Notes under the pieces: generated by a model
Told to the model about the DNA's origin: nothing
What the model saw: only the letters and a program-made list of their open reading frames with translations
The model's database searches: none
Part shown: in pieces, positions 1 to 11,225 of the stretch
How positions within the stretch are numbered: the first letter of the stretch is position 1
Layout: each line of letters starts with the position of its first letter
NCBI RefSeq assembly: GCF_963678635.1
Contig: NC_087071.1
Span: forward strand, 20,151,613 to 20,215,612
Origin: Symsagittifera roscoffensis
Lineage: Eukaryota > Xenacoelomorpha > Acoela > Convolutidae
Length of the DNA: 64,000 nucleotides
Reading direction: 5' to 3'
Position numbers and translations under genes: made by a program

Positions 1-1451
1 AAACTGAATCAAATAATTGAAACTCCACATTGGGTAGATTCTTATAAAATTAGTTTTTGGCTGTGCTAGCTCGACATGTTCGCAGCATAAAATTAGATTT
101 TGATCGACATCATTTTTTTCTTGAAACTTTTGATTTTGCTCTCACTGCTGAACAATGCTCTGAGATACTTCTTTTTTTTTCATCTAAACTTTACAATGTT
201 CAATAAAGAATGTTATATTATTCCTCAAATTGCTGTGTAATTGCTGTTACACAAGAAATAACCAAAAAATTTTCGATTTAATTTCTTGTTATTTTTGAAA
301 AGTTCCGCAAAATTTTGCTTCGAAAAGGCAAAGACAAAATAGCGCGTCATTATTATCGTATCTAGGACTACGTTGTGCACATAAAAAATTAAATTTTGCA
401 AAAATTGTTTTACAAAATTAGATTTGCGGTTGAAAAAAAATTTTTTGGGGCAAGTTTTCAAAATTACTACTGAAAGTTTTTTTGTCGTATATGGAAATTG
501 TATGGTAAGCATTTTTTTCAAAAAAAAAATTCAAAACAGTTTTTTTTGTCACCAATCTGTTCAACTGTTCTCAAAAAGCCGCAGAAATGGTTTAATTTTT
601 TTAAAATTGTTTTTCGAAAATGTATGAAAATTGTATGACAAGCATTTTCTCCATACATTTGATCTATGGAATTGTATGATAATGATATTTGTTGTATGGA
701 ATTGTATGATAAGCAGTTTTGGTGTATGGAGGTCAACCCGGGTTGATTAAATTCTATGGTGATTTTAAAAAATCGGTTTAATTCAATAAATATGGATTCA
801 ATTTGAATTGATATTTGACTTATGAGTCTAATTTAAAAAAAAAAGAAAGCAAGAAAAAATTCACGGTATCTGGCAAATTTTTGACCGTGCTCGACGTTTG
901 CTTAGATTGAGGCTGACTTCTAAAAAAGTTGCTTTATTGTATTTCAACCTTCCTGGGTGTATGCATTAAACGATGTTTTATGCCCGACTTGGGATCCGTA
1001 CAAAATATCAGAGTGTGAACAATTATTTTTTTCTCTTTTGTCTTGTTTGAACTATGTGGAGAGCCCCCGACCCGAAAAAAAAATTAACAATACAACTAAA
1101 ACCGTCGCTGTTTTCGACTATGTCATAAAAGTGAAACTAATACGATCGCTTTCAAGTCTGCGTCAAAACATCTGAGATCTTTTGTTTGTTAATTTTGCAA
1201 GGCTACTCTTTCGTAAATTACGAAGTACAAAAATTTACTGTTTAAACTATTTAAACTTTCGTTTTTTATTTGGCAGAGGTCGCAACAACCGGTTTTATAA
1301 CTAGTCAAGACGCTTTTAATATCTGGTTATCTTCCAATGCAATACCTCGTCAGAGTATTATTTGAAATTGTCTTTAAAAACGGAGAAATTTTTGTTTAAT
1401 CAGTTTCTTTGTTTTTTTTTATCATATTGTTTTGTTGTTTATTTGTGGTAG
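1..1451 (+). other. Dynein intron (5' side of the window)
   Basis: AT-rich intronic sequence. I see only short degenerate direct repeats around 600-730 (several copies of GTATGGAATTGTATGAT) and no convincing exon. Open frames here (for example 225-521 on the - strand and 957-1175 on the + strand) have low-complexity composition and no recognisable motif. Confidence 0.6.
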
Positions 1452-1578
1452 GCGGTGGTCGCAACCCAGTCACTCCTCGCTTCCTGCGACACTTCAACTG
1501 TATAGTGATTGACTCGTTCAGTGATGACACAATGAAACAGATATTCACCACCATCATGAAGTGGCACTTCAATATACA
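1452..1578 (+). CDS. Dynein heavy chain exon 1 of window: AAA3 core
   Basis: The exon follows an AG acceptor (ttgtggtag) and ends before GTGAGT. It begins with two bases completing a Gly codon and then reads GGRNPVTPRFLRHFN followed by VIDSFSDDTMKQIF. This GRNP...RF.RHF block is the conserved sensor region of AAA3 in axonemal dyneins, followed by the helix ending in IMKWHFNI. It ends with two bases that join the single first base of the exon at 4716 to give a His codon. The preceding exon, which should end in the ..GPPG turn, is not visible in 1-1451, so it lies upstream of the window. Composition is clearly GC-richer than the flanks. Confidence 0.9.
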
Positions 1579-3342
1579 GTGAGTAGAGCCAGTATCGTCC
1601 TTTCAGGTGGAAAGGGGGGGGGGGCTGGTAGAACGAGTAGCGTCTCGCCCTTTTTAGTGAGTAGAGGGAGTAGCGGCGTTTTAGGGTGAGGGTGAGGGAG
1701 GGGGCTATTTTCATTACAAAATTATCGAATGCGCAGGATGTTAACTTGGTCCAAAGCTCTAATCAATCAGTCTTAGAAGAAATTCTAACCAATCAACCCC
1801 TGATTCTCTTGCATAACTCACTCCAACTTTCTATTACTGAAATCTGGATTAATTGCCGTTAATAAAGTCACTATTGGGAAAATTGACCAATTAAATTCTA
1901 GCTTCACCGATGCCAGGTAACTAACTACCCATAATCCCTGGCCTCAACGCAAGAAGCATCAAAGCATATCGCATTTCATCCAGAAAGGGAACCAAATCCA
2001 GCGCTACTGAAAACTATTGATTAAGTTGAACAATTAAAACAATAAGTTTTGCGTCTGCGAATCGCAGTGTTTGTGTTAAAAGTTCTGTTTCGAGTTTTTT
2101 TTGCGACCCGACCCCAACGCGGTTTTCTGTATACGATGCCACACTCGGTTATTTTTTCTAGTGGTTTAGATTCCTAATTTTTCAGAATATTTTTCCAGAA
2201 TTTGGTGTGGGCAACATTTTTTTGGCTCTCAGCTAAAAAACACTACAAATGTTTAAAAAATATGTCTGCGGAAACTATATTTCTGATCACAATTCTGTGC
2301 TTTGTTATAAAACCGAGTTTGGCGTCGTGAGTTGGAATTTTCGCTTGGCCTGAAGCTTGTGGTTGACTTGATGCTAAAAATGCAGTGAATGGAGATCTTG
2401 TATTCAGATCTTGTATTCAAACACTATCATTGCCATGGTAGCATGAGCGGATCAATGACACGACATGACTATCGCTATGCGTTGCAAAAAATTTTATGCT
2501 AAATGTCTAATACTTTACCGGAGGCAGACCTGCCCAGAAGAAACACCTTGTCGAAGTTTTGCAGGAAGTGCCTTGGTTTTACTATTGGTTCAAGCGTCCA
2601 GGGGTAATTTTCAAGGAGCTTTGCCACAAACCCGACCTGTACTCTCAGTTAATTGTTAAAAATAAAACAATGCACACTGCTACAAACCTGCCTAAAAGCA
2701 GACAAACAAATTTTATCTCCTCTTAGAAAGCGCACAAGTTAAGTGGCAAGAATCTTACTAATAATATGCATTTGCAGTTTATATAAAAATGTTAAAAAAT
2801 ATTCAGAATTAGTATTAAAATGCGATTTTTGCATATGTTAAAACCACCAGTTCCTTCCAATTTTCGGTTAGTTTTCGGTGTAAAAGTTTGAGGATGCAGA
2901 AAGTTATAGACAACATTTTTTAAGTATAGAAGTGAATTCGCGGCTAAAAAGACAATTATTTTCAAAAAAACTCTCAGAGGGCTTTGTCTTGTTGGTTTTC
3001 CTCAAAACTACTCAGCACATCTCTAGGCCTGGCTTTCAAGTAACCAATTTTGTTACGTCAATCCAACGCGCCATTTTTTCAATCGAATAGTTTTTATGAC
3101 AACTTTTGGTTAAAAATTCAGAAAAAAATTATTGGAAGATTTTCTGGATTGCTTCCACCAAAGTGTCCAGAATAGTTCTGGACTCTTTAAGTTTCTGACA
3201 GAAAATCCAAGGTTTTCACCTAAGTATTTCAACCGTTTATTTAACTAGCAAAATGTTTTAATTATACTGGCGAAAATAGACTTTTACAATCGGGAGTTCG
3301 AATTGGACGTTTGTCAGTAATGAAGTTTTATACTGGCAAGTA
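1579..3342 (+). other. Dynein intron between exons at 1452 and 4716, unique part
   Basis: Mostly AT-rich sequence with purine/G-rich stretches at 1610-1700 (poly-G and a gagtagcg direct repeat). A GC-richer patch at 2511-2723 is listed separately. Nothing else is recognisable before the 66-bp array. Confidence 0.6.
2511..2726 (+). other. Open frame without start codon in GC-richer patch; unrecognised
   Basis: A 71-codon open frame bounded by stop codons at 2508 and 2724. Its first half reads naturally as protein: YFTGGRPAQKKHLVEVLQEV, then PWFYYWFKRPGVIFKELCHK. The base composition at 2515-2650 is higher in GC than the intron around it. There is no Met start and I do not recognise the family. 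It does not match any dynein segment expected between the flanking exons. It could be a degraded exon of another gene, a fragment of a mobile element, or chance. Confidence 0.3.
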
Positions 3343-4256
3343 TAGGAGATTCCAGTAACTTTTTGTTAAAACGATATTTTTCTGGAAGATCAACCAATCA
3401 AGCAAGTTTAGGAGATTCCAGTAACTTTTTGTTAAAACGATATTTTTCTGGAAGATCAACCAATCAAGCAAGTTTAGGAGATTCCAGTAACTTTTTGTTA
3501 AAACGATATTTTTCTGGAAGATCAACCAATCAAGCAAGTTTAAGAGATTCCAGTAACTTTTTGTTAAAACGATATTTTTCTGGAAGATCAACCAATCAAG
3601 CAAGTTTAGGAGATTCCAGTAACTTTTTGTTAAAACGATATTTTTCTGGAAGATCAACCAATCAAGCAAGTTTAGGAGATTCCAGTAACTTTTTGTTAAA
3701 ACGATATTTTTCTGGAAGATCAACCAATCAAGCAAGTTTAGGAGATTCCAGTAACTTTTTGTTAAAACGATATTTTTCTGGAAGATCAACCAATCAAGCA
3801 AGTTTAAGAGATTCCAGTAACTTTTTGTTAAAACGATATTTTTCTGGAAGATCAACCAATCAAGCAAGTTTAGGAGATTCCAGTAACTTTTTGTTAAAAC
3901 GATATTTTTCTGGAAGATCAACCAATCAAGCAAGTTTAGGAGATTCCAGTAACTTTTTGTTAAAACGATATTTTTCTGGAAGATCAACCAATCAAGCAAG
4001 TTTAGGAGATTCCAGTAACTTTTTGTTAAAACGATATTTTTCTGGAAGATCAACCAATCAAGCAAGTTTAGGAGATTCCAGTAACTTTTTGTTAAAACGA
4101 TATTTTTCTGGAAGATCAACCAATCAAGCAAGTTTAGGAGATTCCAGTAACTTTTTGTTAAAACGATATTTTTCTGGAAGATCAACCAATCAAGCAAGTT
4201 TAGGAGATTCCAGTAACTTTTTGTTAAAACGATATTTTTCTGGAAAATCAACCAAC
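3343..4256 (+). repeat. 66-bp minisatellite, about 14 near-perfect copies
   Basis: The motif GTTAAAACGATATTTTTCTG recurs exactly every 66 bp from 3365 to 4223 (14 occurrences). Copies are nearly identical: the only variants seen are TTTAAGAG for TTTAGGAG in two copies 264 bp (four units) apart, and a change in the last copy. Each unit contains an AACCAATC (CCAAT-type) motif. Because 66 is divisible by three, long open frames run on both strands (299 aa on +, 307 aa on -), but these are by-products. The array lies in the dynein intron about 460 bp upstream of the exon at 4716. Confidence 0.97.
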
Positions 4257-4338
4257 TGCTAATATTTTTGACGAAAAGATATATAATAATTATAATAATT
4301 TTTGTTCATTCTGTTTTGAGTTTGGTGATGATTTTTGC

Positions 4339-4387
4339 TCAAAAACTGCAAAGAAAAGCCGTTCAAGCTTTTCTTTGCAGTTTTTGA
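4339..4387 (+). repeat. Perfect 21-bp inverted repeat (hairpin) in dynein intron
   Basis: The left arm 4339-4359 (TCAAAAACTGC...GAAAAGC) is exactly complementary to the right arm 4367-4387 (GCTTTTC...GCAGTTTTTGA), with a 7-nt loop. A further partial direct copy (GATATTTGCAGTTTTTGAA) follows at 4390. A perfect stem this long is unusual in otherwise degenerate intron sequence. The remaining 330 bp to the next exon show nothing else. Confidence 0.85.
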
Positions 4388-4715
4388 ACGATATTTGCAG
4401 TTTTTGAATGATATAATAATTTTTGAAATATTATATCAAAAAAGACATAACTTTTTTCCTCAAATCAGATATTTTTGTTGTAGAGCTCTGAGCATGATAT
4501 TAAACCAAATAATTTCAACTTGGCCACGTTTTCAAAAAAAAGTCTTGTTTTTTTTTCATGCAATCAAAAAAAATGCAAAGCGTCAGCTTCATCTGCAAAA
4601 CATGCACATGCAAGCAAGCGATTAACTCTTTCAACCATTGCATTTTCAGCAACTTGATAATATGTAATCAGTTATGACATAGTAAAAAATATATATAAAA
4701 TATCAATGTTTTTAG

Positions 4716-4932
4716 TGACTTTCCCGACCATTTCAACTCACTCGGGCTTCAACTAGTAGACGCGACTCTGGAGATCTACAAGAATGCGATGAAGGCACTT
4801 CTGCCCACCCCTGCGAAGAGTCACTACCTCTTCAACTTGAGGGACTTCGCCCGGGTCATTCAGGGAGTGTTGTTGTCAACATCTGAGACGGCGGAGGACA
4901 GTGCGTCCCTAAAGAGACTGTGGGTCCATGAG
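4716..4932 (+). CDS. Dynein heavy chain exon 2 of window: end of AAA3, linker to AAA4
   Basis: The acceptor is tttttag and the donor is gag|gtacta. One base completes the split His codon, then 72 codons read in frame. Recognisable blocks are [40 protein letters not shown] and [14 protein letters not shown], ending in KRLWVHE. The [13 protein letters not shown] signature is one of the most conserved segments of axonemal dyneins, at the end of the AAA3 small domain. It ends in phase 0, matching the next exon at 7886. Confidence 0.95.
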
Positions 4933-5529
4933 GTACTATTTTTAACATATTTTTGCGCAAAAACTTACTGCTTCCGAAAACTCTACTGATATTGCTCGAG
5001 TCTTGAATCGACTAAAATAACGAAACTGGTAAACTCATGTATCGACCCTTGTCAACACAAACATCGACCCTAGTCGACTCATAAATTGACTCAAGTATCG
5101 ACCCTGTTTTCAAGAAAATGTAAGTGTTCACGAGGCGCCATATTATTATCTTCACCCCACACAAGATTAGGGGAGAGAAGTTAAATTGGTGTTAGATTGG
5201 AGTTTACAGGCAACTTCCGTTCAGTTTTCGAACTTGTTACATGCACCGCTTAGCAATTTTGATCCGAATTCAATGCTGGGTTGGAAGATATTGGTGTCCT
5301 ATTCCTCAACACCACGTTAATTAACCCCCACTTCAACAGTGTGAGGTAACATTTGTTTATAATCATTGATGTGATAGTTTTACTTAAAATTTAAAGTGAA
5401 TTGAATTTATGACCGCTAAGTTTCACCAGACATTTTTTTATTGCTTTTGATTTAAGTAATACTTCTAAAAATTGTGCTTAGGCCTAATTTTTGTCCAAAA
5501 GTTTGCGCTTACAGATTCCTTTCAGTCTG
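4933..5529 (+). other. Dynein intron, no feature seen
   Basis: AT-rich sequence with a short imperfect repeat of a CGACCC..GTCGA motif at 4998-5105 (tatcgacccttgtc, catcgaccctagtcgac, gtatcgaccctg). No exon or mobile element is recognised. Confidence 0.5.
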
Positions 5530-7390
5530 AAACGAATCAACTAAAAACAGCAATCTCCTTGCTAAGAAAAAAACTTTGTGCAAACCGATTTACTTGAAAT
5601 ACTTCAAAGTTTTATAGCTTGAATAGCTTGCTTAGAAAATTTTAAGCCTTTCGCAAACTGATTCGGTTTATGAAATAACTTGAAATATTTCAAAGTTGCA
5701 TAGAGTTCTATTAGCTTGCTTAGAAAAACATAAACTTTTTGGAAACCAAATCAGTCTATAAATCAGCTTGGAAAATTTTGAAAGTTTCGTAGCTTGAATA
5801 GTTTGCTTACGAAAATGTCGTGAACGATTGAAAAGTATTCGTTTCCTTAAATATCTTGAAATATGTCAAAAATTTCATAGCCATAACAGTTCGCGAAGAG
5901 ACACTTAATAATTTCGCCCTCCGGTTTATGAATAAACTTGAAATATTTCAAAAGTTTCATAACTTGATTAGCATGCTTTAGAAAATTTTGACTTTTGGCA
6001 AAATGATGTGATCTAAGAAAAATTTTGAATTGTTTCGAAATTCATTGCTCGATTAGCTCGCGCACAAAAGCTAATTTTTCGCAAACAGCTCTATGAAACA
6101 ATATTTTCTTTCAAATATTCATCTCTCGATTAGCTGGTTGAGAAAAACTAAATTAGCTCAAAAAATTTTGGTCTTAACAACTCGAAACGTTTCAATTGTT
6201 AATAGCTTCAATAACTTGCCTCAGTAAAATGTGAGTAATTTTTCTGACCGAAAATTTCATAGAATAAATTGACATATTTTGAAATTTCATCACTTATATA
6301 GCTTGCTAGAAAAAAACTTAAACTTTTTGTCAACTGATTGACTCTATGCAACGATCTGAAATTTTAAAAAAGTTTCTTTGCTTGAATGACAAAGAAAACT
6401 AACTTTTCGTAAAACCATTTAATCTAAAAAACAAAATGCAATTTTTCAAAGTTTCATGGCTTGAATAGCTTGAATTTTTTGCGAACTGATTCGATCCATA
6501 AAAAAAAACAGATTTTGAAAACCGATTTGTTTTATGAAATAATTTGGAGTTTTTCAAAAGTTCATCCGTAGAGTGACTCCAAAGGAAAAAACCATTCAAT
6601 GCTCTGCATAAAAACTTGGAAAAAACGTGAATTTTTCGCCAACTGAATTATCAAATATATAAAGTAATATCAAATAATTTTAATTTTCTTAGCTTGAAGC
6701 TTTCCATGAACCGATTCGGTCTAACAAAAACGTCGAAGCGTGTCAAAGCTTAAGCCAAATAGCTAGCATGGTGAAAATTTGTTTTTTTGCCGATCAATTT
6801 GAAAACTCTTGAAATAATTGAAAGACTCGGCGCTTGATTGGCTCCAGTAGAAAATTTGAAATTTTTTTATTAGATTAACTTTCATTGCTTGAATGGCTGC
6901 GAAATACATTTTATTTTTTCGCTTTCCGATTTGCTTAAACTTCATTGTTTTGAATGTTTTTTGTGAACCGATTCGGTCTATTAAATATGCTATTTTTAAG
7001 GTATTATTGAGCAGTAAATTGAAGTTTTTCAAAATTTTATTGCTTGAATAGTTTACTGCGAAAAACTTTAAAACTTTTTGCCAGCTGATTTCTCTCTATA
7101 AAACAACTTGAAATATTTCAATATTTCATCCCTTGAATAGCTTCCATAAGAATTTTTAAAGTTTCGCCATCTGACTTGCTTCATGAAACATTTGAAATAT
7201 TTCAAAGTTTCATTGCTTAAAAAGCTTGCTTAAAAGAGCTCAGATTTTTCGGGAAACGATTCGTTCTATGAAACCTAAGGTTTTTGACAAACTGAATTGC
7301 GATATGGCCTAACTTGAAATTGTTCAAAATTTCATTGATTGGATAACTCGATCAGAGCAACAACCAATTTATCAAGAGCCAATTGATTAT
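5530..7390 (+). repeat. Old degenerate tandem array, ~85-bp period, about 20 units
   Basis: A loose consensus recurs through 1.8 kb: GCAAACTGATTCGGTCTATG, AAACAACTTGAAATATTTC, AAAGTTTCATAGCTTGAATA, GCTTGCTTAGAAAA. The GCTTGCTTAG-like element occurs at about 5626, 5714, 5801, 5888, 5971 and 6056, giving spacings of 83-88 bp. Later units are more diverged. It lies wholly in the dynein intron between 4932 and 7886. This is an ancient satellite-like expansion, in contrast to the fresh 66-bp array upstream. Confidence 0.8.
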
Positions 7391-7885
7391 CGGAGGCGGT
7401 CTTGTTAGTTTTAATTGAATGAAAAACTTATACTAGTAATTATCGTGGAGTTATTGAAACTAACTAATGAAATCTTTCATAATTCATATTATGATTTGTT
7501 TCTTTTTTCATAAATTTCCTTGTTTCTGCGCGGTACCCAAAATTTCACTGTAAAAATTCACCTTACGCCATAGTTTTTTCTTACTTATTGAGAAGTTGGT
7601 CAGAACAATGATAAAAAAAACTGTTTTGACAACCAAGTTGGGAAATAGTTTATGCCGTATTGTTGGCAATATTGGTGACCTTGAGCACTTCAATAGTTCA
7701 AAAATTAGAGCATTTTAAGGGAATTGTTTTTCAAACACGATTTAGAAGTTAGCGACGAACTGAAAAGTGAATTCCAGTTAAAAGTTAATTAAAATTATTT
7801 AGATTAGTTTTTCCGAAAAAGATATAGCCAGCATTTTGGCATTAACAATAAAACAAGAAAAAGTCAAATAAAATCTATGTTGCAG
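7391..7885 (+). other. Dynein intron, no feature seen
   Basis: AT-rich sequence between the degenerate array and the exon at 7886. The - strand frame at 7508-7693 has no recognisable motif. Confidence 0.5.
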
Positions 7886-8077
7886 ATCTACCGAGTGTTC
7901 TACGATCGTCTCGTGGACGACTCCGACCGGAAGTGGCTGCACGAGTTCGTGACCAAAGTGACGAAAGAGGTGTTGGGAGAAGACTACGTGGACATATTCT
8001 CCCGTCTCCTGGCCACTCCCAATTCAAAGATTATAACTGAAGACGATATGCGATCTCTCATGTTTTGCGACTTCCAG
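7886..8077 (+). CDS. Dynein heavy chain exon 3 of window: AAA3-AAA4 linker helices
   Basis: Exactly 64 codons in phase 0 at both ends, between ttgcag and gtgttt. It begins IYRVFYDRLVDDSDRKWL and ends EDDMRSLMFCDFQ. The LW.HE|.YRVFYDRL junction with the previous exon is typical of the family, as is the (T/S)EDDMRSLMF(C/G)DF motif ahead of AAA4. An in-frame ATG at 7877 lies in the intron just before the acceptor and is not a start codon. Confidence 0.95.
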
Positions 8078-8183
8078 GTGTTTTTTTTTGGAAAAATTGT
8101 TGCTTCAGTAAATGATTATGACGGAAACAAAATACTTATTGTAATTTGATAAGGCAACTGATAATTTTGGTTGGCATTTTCAG

Positions 8184-8234
8184 GAGCCTGTTGATCGAAG
8201 AAGACAGAGACAAGCTGAAGCCTATCAAAACAAG
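8184..8234 (+). CDS. Dynein heavy chain exon 4 of window (51 nt)
   Basis: A short phase-0 exon of 17 codons between attttcag and gtaagg, reading EPVDRRRQRQAEAYQNK. It corresponds to the variable, charged stretch after the FCDF motif. It is supported by its consensus splice sites, its phase continuity with the exons at 7886 and 9552, and its position in the protein. It is too short to be recognised by an ORF scan. Confidence 0.85.
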
Positions 8235-9551
8235 GTAAGGAAACTTCCAATAAACAGTTTATTGTTTATCGAAAATGTGGGTTTCGAAAATTATAATTGT
8301 TAGCTTTGACCAACCATTTAGTCGATTTGTTTTGACCAAAAACTTATATTTGCAATAAATATTAACTAATATTAACTTATATTAACAAAAAACTAGAAAA
8401 ATGATAATAAATTAACTGATGGTTTCGGCTGACTTTTTAGATGGGAATTGTGAGTACTTCATTACCTCATTGCATTATAAACGCTAACCAATATGCTTTG
8501 TGACGCAAAATTTTATAGCACGACAAAAAATTTAAAGGAGGCAACAACTCGTAAAAGGATTAAAAAAACATAAAAGTAGATTATGCGGCAAATAATTATT
8601 CACGCGCGTTTGTCCTCTCGTGCCGAAATTAAGCGCAGTGAAGCAAGTGGGCGCTACTTGGCAATGTCTTTTTAAGTTTTGCTATGTCTTTTTTGTTATT
8701 GCCTGTTACGAATTTTTGCCTTGTCGATATTTTCCAGAAACCAGAAAAACAGTAACTTTCACTTCTTGGTAATTTCTTGTGAAAATAATAAGATCCTTTT
8801 TCTACATTTATGTTACGCGCTGAAAAGATTGACGTCATATGCGCCATAAGCGAAAACCAAAAATTTTTATTAATATTTGGAAAAATACATAGATGTTTTA
8901 TGTTTCACGCGTCATTACCCTGTCAGCTCCAGGTAGCGAACTGAATACCATTTGTCCCTGGATTTCATAAGTTTTGCACTAAAGTTCACAGAACATCGAG
9001 ATTCCAAAATCCATGATTGGGACTCACTGATTGTAAGTACGACACTTATATAGGTCGTGTTGTTTTTTTTTTCTGCAGGAAAATGTCTCAGAAATGTCTG
9101 GGGAGCGGTGGTCAGCTCTTGTGTTGGTCCCTTCCCCCGTGGATAAAAGGTCTTAAAGTAAATGTTCACGCTCAAGTAAAATTTCCTCGGTTTGATTTTC
9201 GTTACTTTCAATTTAATTTCGTTCCCTAAAAGAAGATAAAAACGCTCTGCAATCAAAGAAAAGGCAAATGGTGCAAAAAAGTGGTTGATATTTATTTTGA
9301 AAGTGGACTTTACTTTTTAGGTTTTCAAGCGGAATGAAAAATGTATTATACTGATCTAATTTTCTCGGTGTGGATAACTAATTATGGTGAAAAACGCCAG
9401 CATGCAAGATTTTTGAAAATTTGATTCTTTTTTAAAAACTACTTAAAACAAGTTTTTTGTAGTCTCTTATAGTTCGATGACACTTTTTCAACTTTCTGCT
9501 GGCTAATTTTTCTTACCATGTACTTAAAGTGTTCTTTTTTTTCTCTCCCAG
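8235..9551 (+). other. Dynein intron, slightly GC-richer patch at 8930-9160
   Basis: The patch 8930-9160 contains acceptor-like (tttctgcag, 9071-9079) and donor-like (gattgtaagtac, about 9030) sequences but no frame that continues the dynein protein. A 113-codon frame on the - strand (8915-9256) has no recognised motif. I treat the stretch as intron. Confidence 0.5.
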
Positions 9552-9679
9552 GCGTCTAAGCTGGACCAGAAGAAGTATGAAGAGGTATTGGACATTAGCT
9601 ACTTGAGGAGTATAGTGGAGGGATATCTTGACGAGTACAACAACCTCAGCAAGAAGCCAATGAATCTAGTTCTCTTCAG
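9552..9679 (+). CDS. Dynein heavy chain exon 5 of window: lead-in to AAA4
   Basis: Starts in phase 0 after ctctcccag and ends with two bases (AG) before gttaag. It reads ASKLDQKKYEEVLD, then LRSIVEGYLDEYNN and KKPMNLVLF. The LEEYN....[13 protein letters not shown] pattern directly precedes the AAA4 nucleotide-binding loop in axonemal dyneins. The split Arg codon is completed by the first base of the exon at 10285. Confidence 0.93.
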
Positions 9680-10284
9680 GTTAAGTTCATAATCTAAAAA
9701 GACAAGTTAGTTATAGTCTATGAAACAAAACACGATGACGTATTTGAAATTTTTCTGGTTAGGCAAAGTTAGGCAGCTTTCTAATTTCCAAAAATCAGGA
9801 ACTCAACACCCTCACGTCCTTAAACGTTCTTTTTTGAAACTACCAATTCACAGCATTAATGATTGGTCAACCAATCTAAAGGTGTCTTGTGCGCCCAAAT
9901 AAAAAAAATAAGAGGAGTAGGCGTGACGAAAAAGGGCAAATTATTAGTTCAAATATTTCCAAAAAGTGCCCTAGGCGTAAATTTTGGCATTTTTAAAAAA
10001 TAAAATGCCTGTGGGTTGCCCGTGGAATCTCCCTGCGTATATTTAAATCATTCTTGTGTAAATTATGTCGCAAAAATTTTATGAATGAAATGTTTTTCAT
10101 TGTGTTTTTAGTATACTCCCAGAGATAAAAGTGAACTTTTTGTTCTTCTTACATAAAAAAAATGGTAAAAACATAACGGAATTTTTCAAAATTAATATTT
10201 TCAAAGTTAAAATTGAAACTTTTGTGAGAATTTAATGGAACTCATTTCATTAATGTTAAAAATGTGTTTTTTTTTTTAATTCAG
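9680..10284 (+). other. Dynein intron, no feature seen
   Basis: AT-rich intron without recognisable repeats or coding signal. The frame at 9720-9902 looks like chance. Confidence 0.5.
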
Positions 10285-10540
10285 GTTCGCAATTGAGCAC
10301 GTGTGTCGCATATCGCGAATCATCAAACAGTCCAGAGGCCACGCCCTCCTAGTAGGCGTGGGCGGAAGTGGGCGACAGTCACTCACCCGTCTGGCAGCCC
10401 ACATGGCAGACTACGATCTGTTCCAAGTGGAGTTGAGCAAGGCTTACGGCATGAACGAATGGAGGGAGGATTTGAAAAATATAGCGAGGAAGACGGCAGA
10501 GGGCGACAATAATACTGTGTTTTTGTTCAGCGACACCCAA
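10285..10540 (+). CDS. Dynein heavy chain exon 6 of window: AAA4 Walker A
   Basis: This exon encodes [15 protein letters not shown], the AAA4 P-loop [14 protein letters not shown] (Walker A, GxxGxGR with the R common at AAA4 of axonemal dyneins), [18 protein letters not shown] and the Walker B strand [10 protein letters not shown]. The latter gives the hydrophobic-x-D pattern; FLFSD/TQI is the normal AAA4 form. The acceptor is aattcag and the donor gtaagt. One leading base completes Arg and 85 codons follow in phase 0. AAA4 binds nucleotide and has a regulatory role in dynein motors; that role is family knowledge. Confidence 0.96.
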
Positions 10541-10834
10541 GTAAGTATTCGATTAGGCGAGTCAAGTTTTATTTCAGATGTGGCGCCCAAGTAGAGTATT
10601 CGAAAAAGAATGCCAAGTTTTTGTATTTTTTTTTCTAATTTATTCGACCTGTAAAATAATTGGAAAAATTTACCACTGAAATATTATTGACTATTTAACA
10701 TTGAATAATTATTGAACAAAAAATCAACTTTTCAATAACGAATATTTTTGCATTTATATTCTCAGACAGTATGTTTACTGAAAAAAAAAAAAGAAATTTC
10801 ATTGTAGTAACTTAAAAAATTTCCAAACTTTTAG

Positions 10835-10953
10835 ATCAAAGTGGAGGCATTTTTGGAGGACATTAACAACTTGTTAAATGCAGGAGAAGTTCCCAATATC
10901 TTCCCAGTGGACGAAAAACAGGAGATATGCGAAAAGATGCGACAAATAGAAAG
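10835..10953 (+). CDS. Dynein heavy chain exon 7 of window: AAA4 after Walker B
   Basis: Begins in phase 0 after cttttag with IKVEAFLEDINNLLNAGEVP, then NIFPVDEKQEICEKMRQIE, and ends with AG of a split Arg/Ser codon before gtacac. EDINN.LN.GEVPN.FP.DE is the hallmark AAA4 segment after Walker B. The next visible exon (14735) starts with AWPDDAL, so about 55-65 residues containing the usual LHVV.AMSP.G..FR.R sensor segment are absent between the two. They should be encoded in phase 2-to-0 sequence that is not visible here. Confidence 0.95.
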
Positions 10954-11225
10954 GTACACTTCACTGTTATGAAAGAGTTATAAAAACTCTGAACACTCTT
11001 CGAAAATCTTCAAGCTGGCCGAATGCTTATTAAAATTATTCGATAAACTAGTGGGAGTTGGTTTCTTACTTTTTTGAGTGAATACAATTTCAGTGTTTTT
11101 CGTCTAGTTAATATATTTTATAATTTTAATTTGTTTTAGGAAACAGTAAGTAATAAGCGAAAAGTTGCTAATTTCATTCTAGTTTTTTTAGAAACTGACT
11201 GCTTCATCCCATGCCTATAAATATC

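Noticed and set aside
3328-4262. 299-aa (+) and 307-aa (-) open frames
   Set aside because: Both are translations of the 66-bp minisatellite, whose unit is a multiple of three. They have no independent start context or known domain.
7877-8149. A 90-aa gene starting at the ATG at 7877
   Set aside because: The ATG lies in the intron just before the acceptor cag at 7883-7885 and the frame reads past the donor at 8078. Only 7886-8077 is dynein coding sequence.
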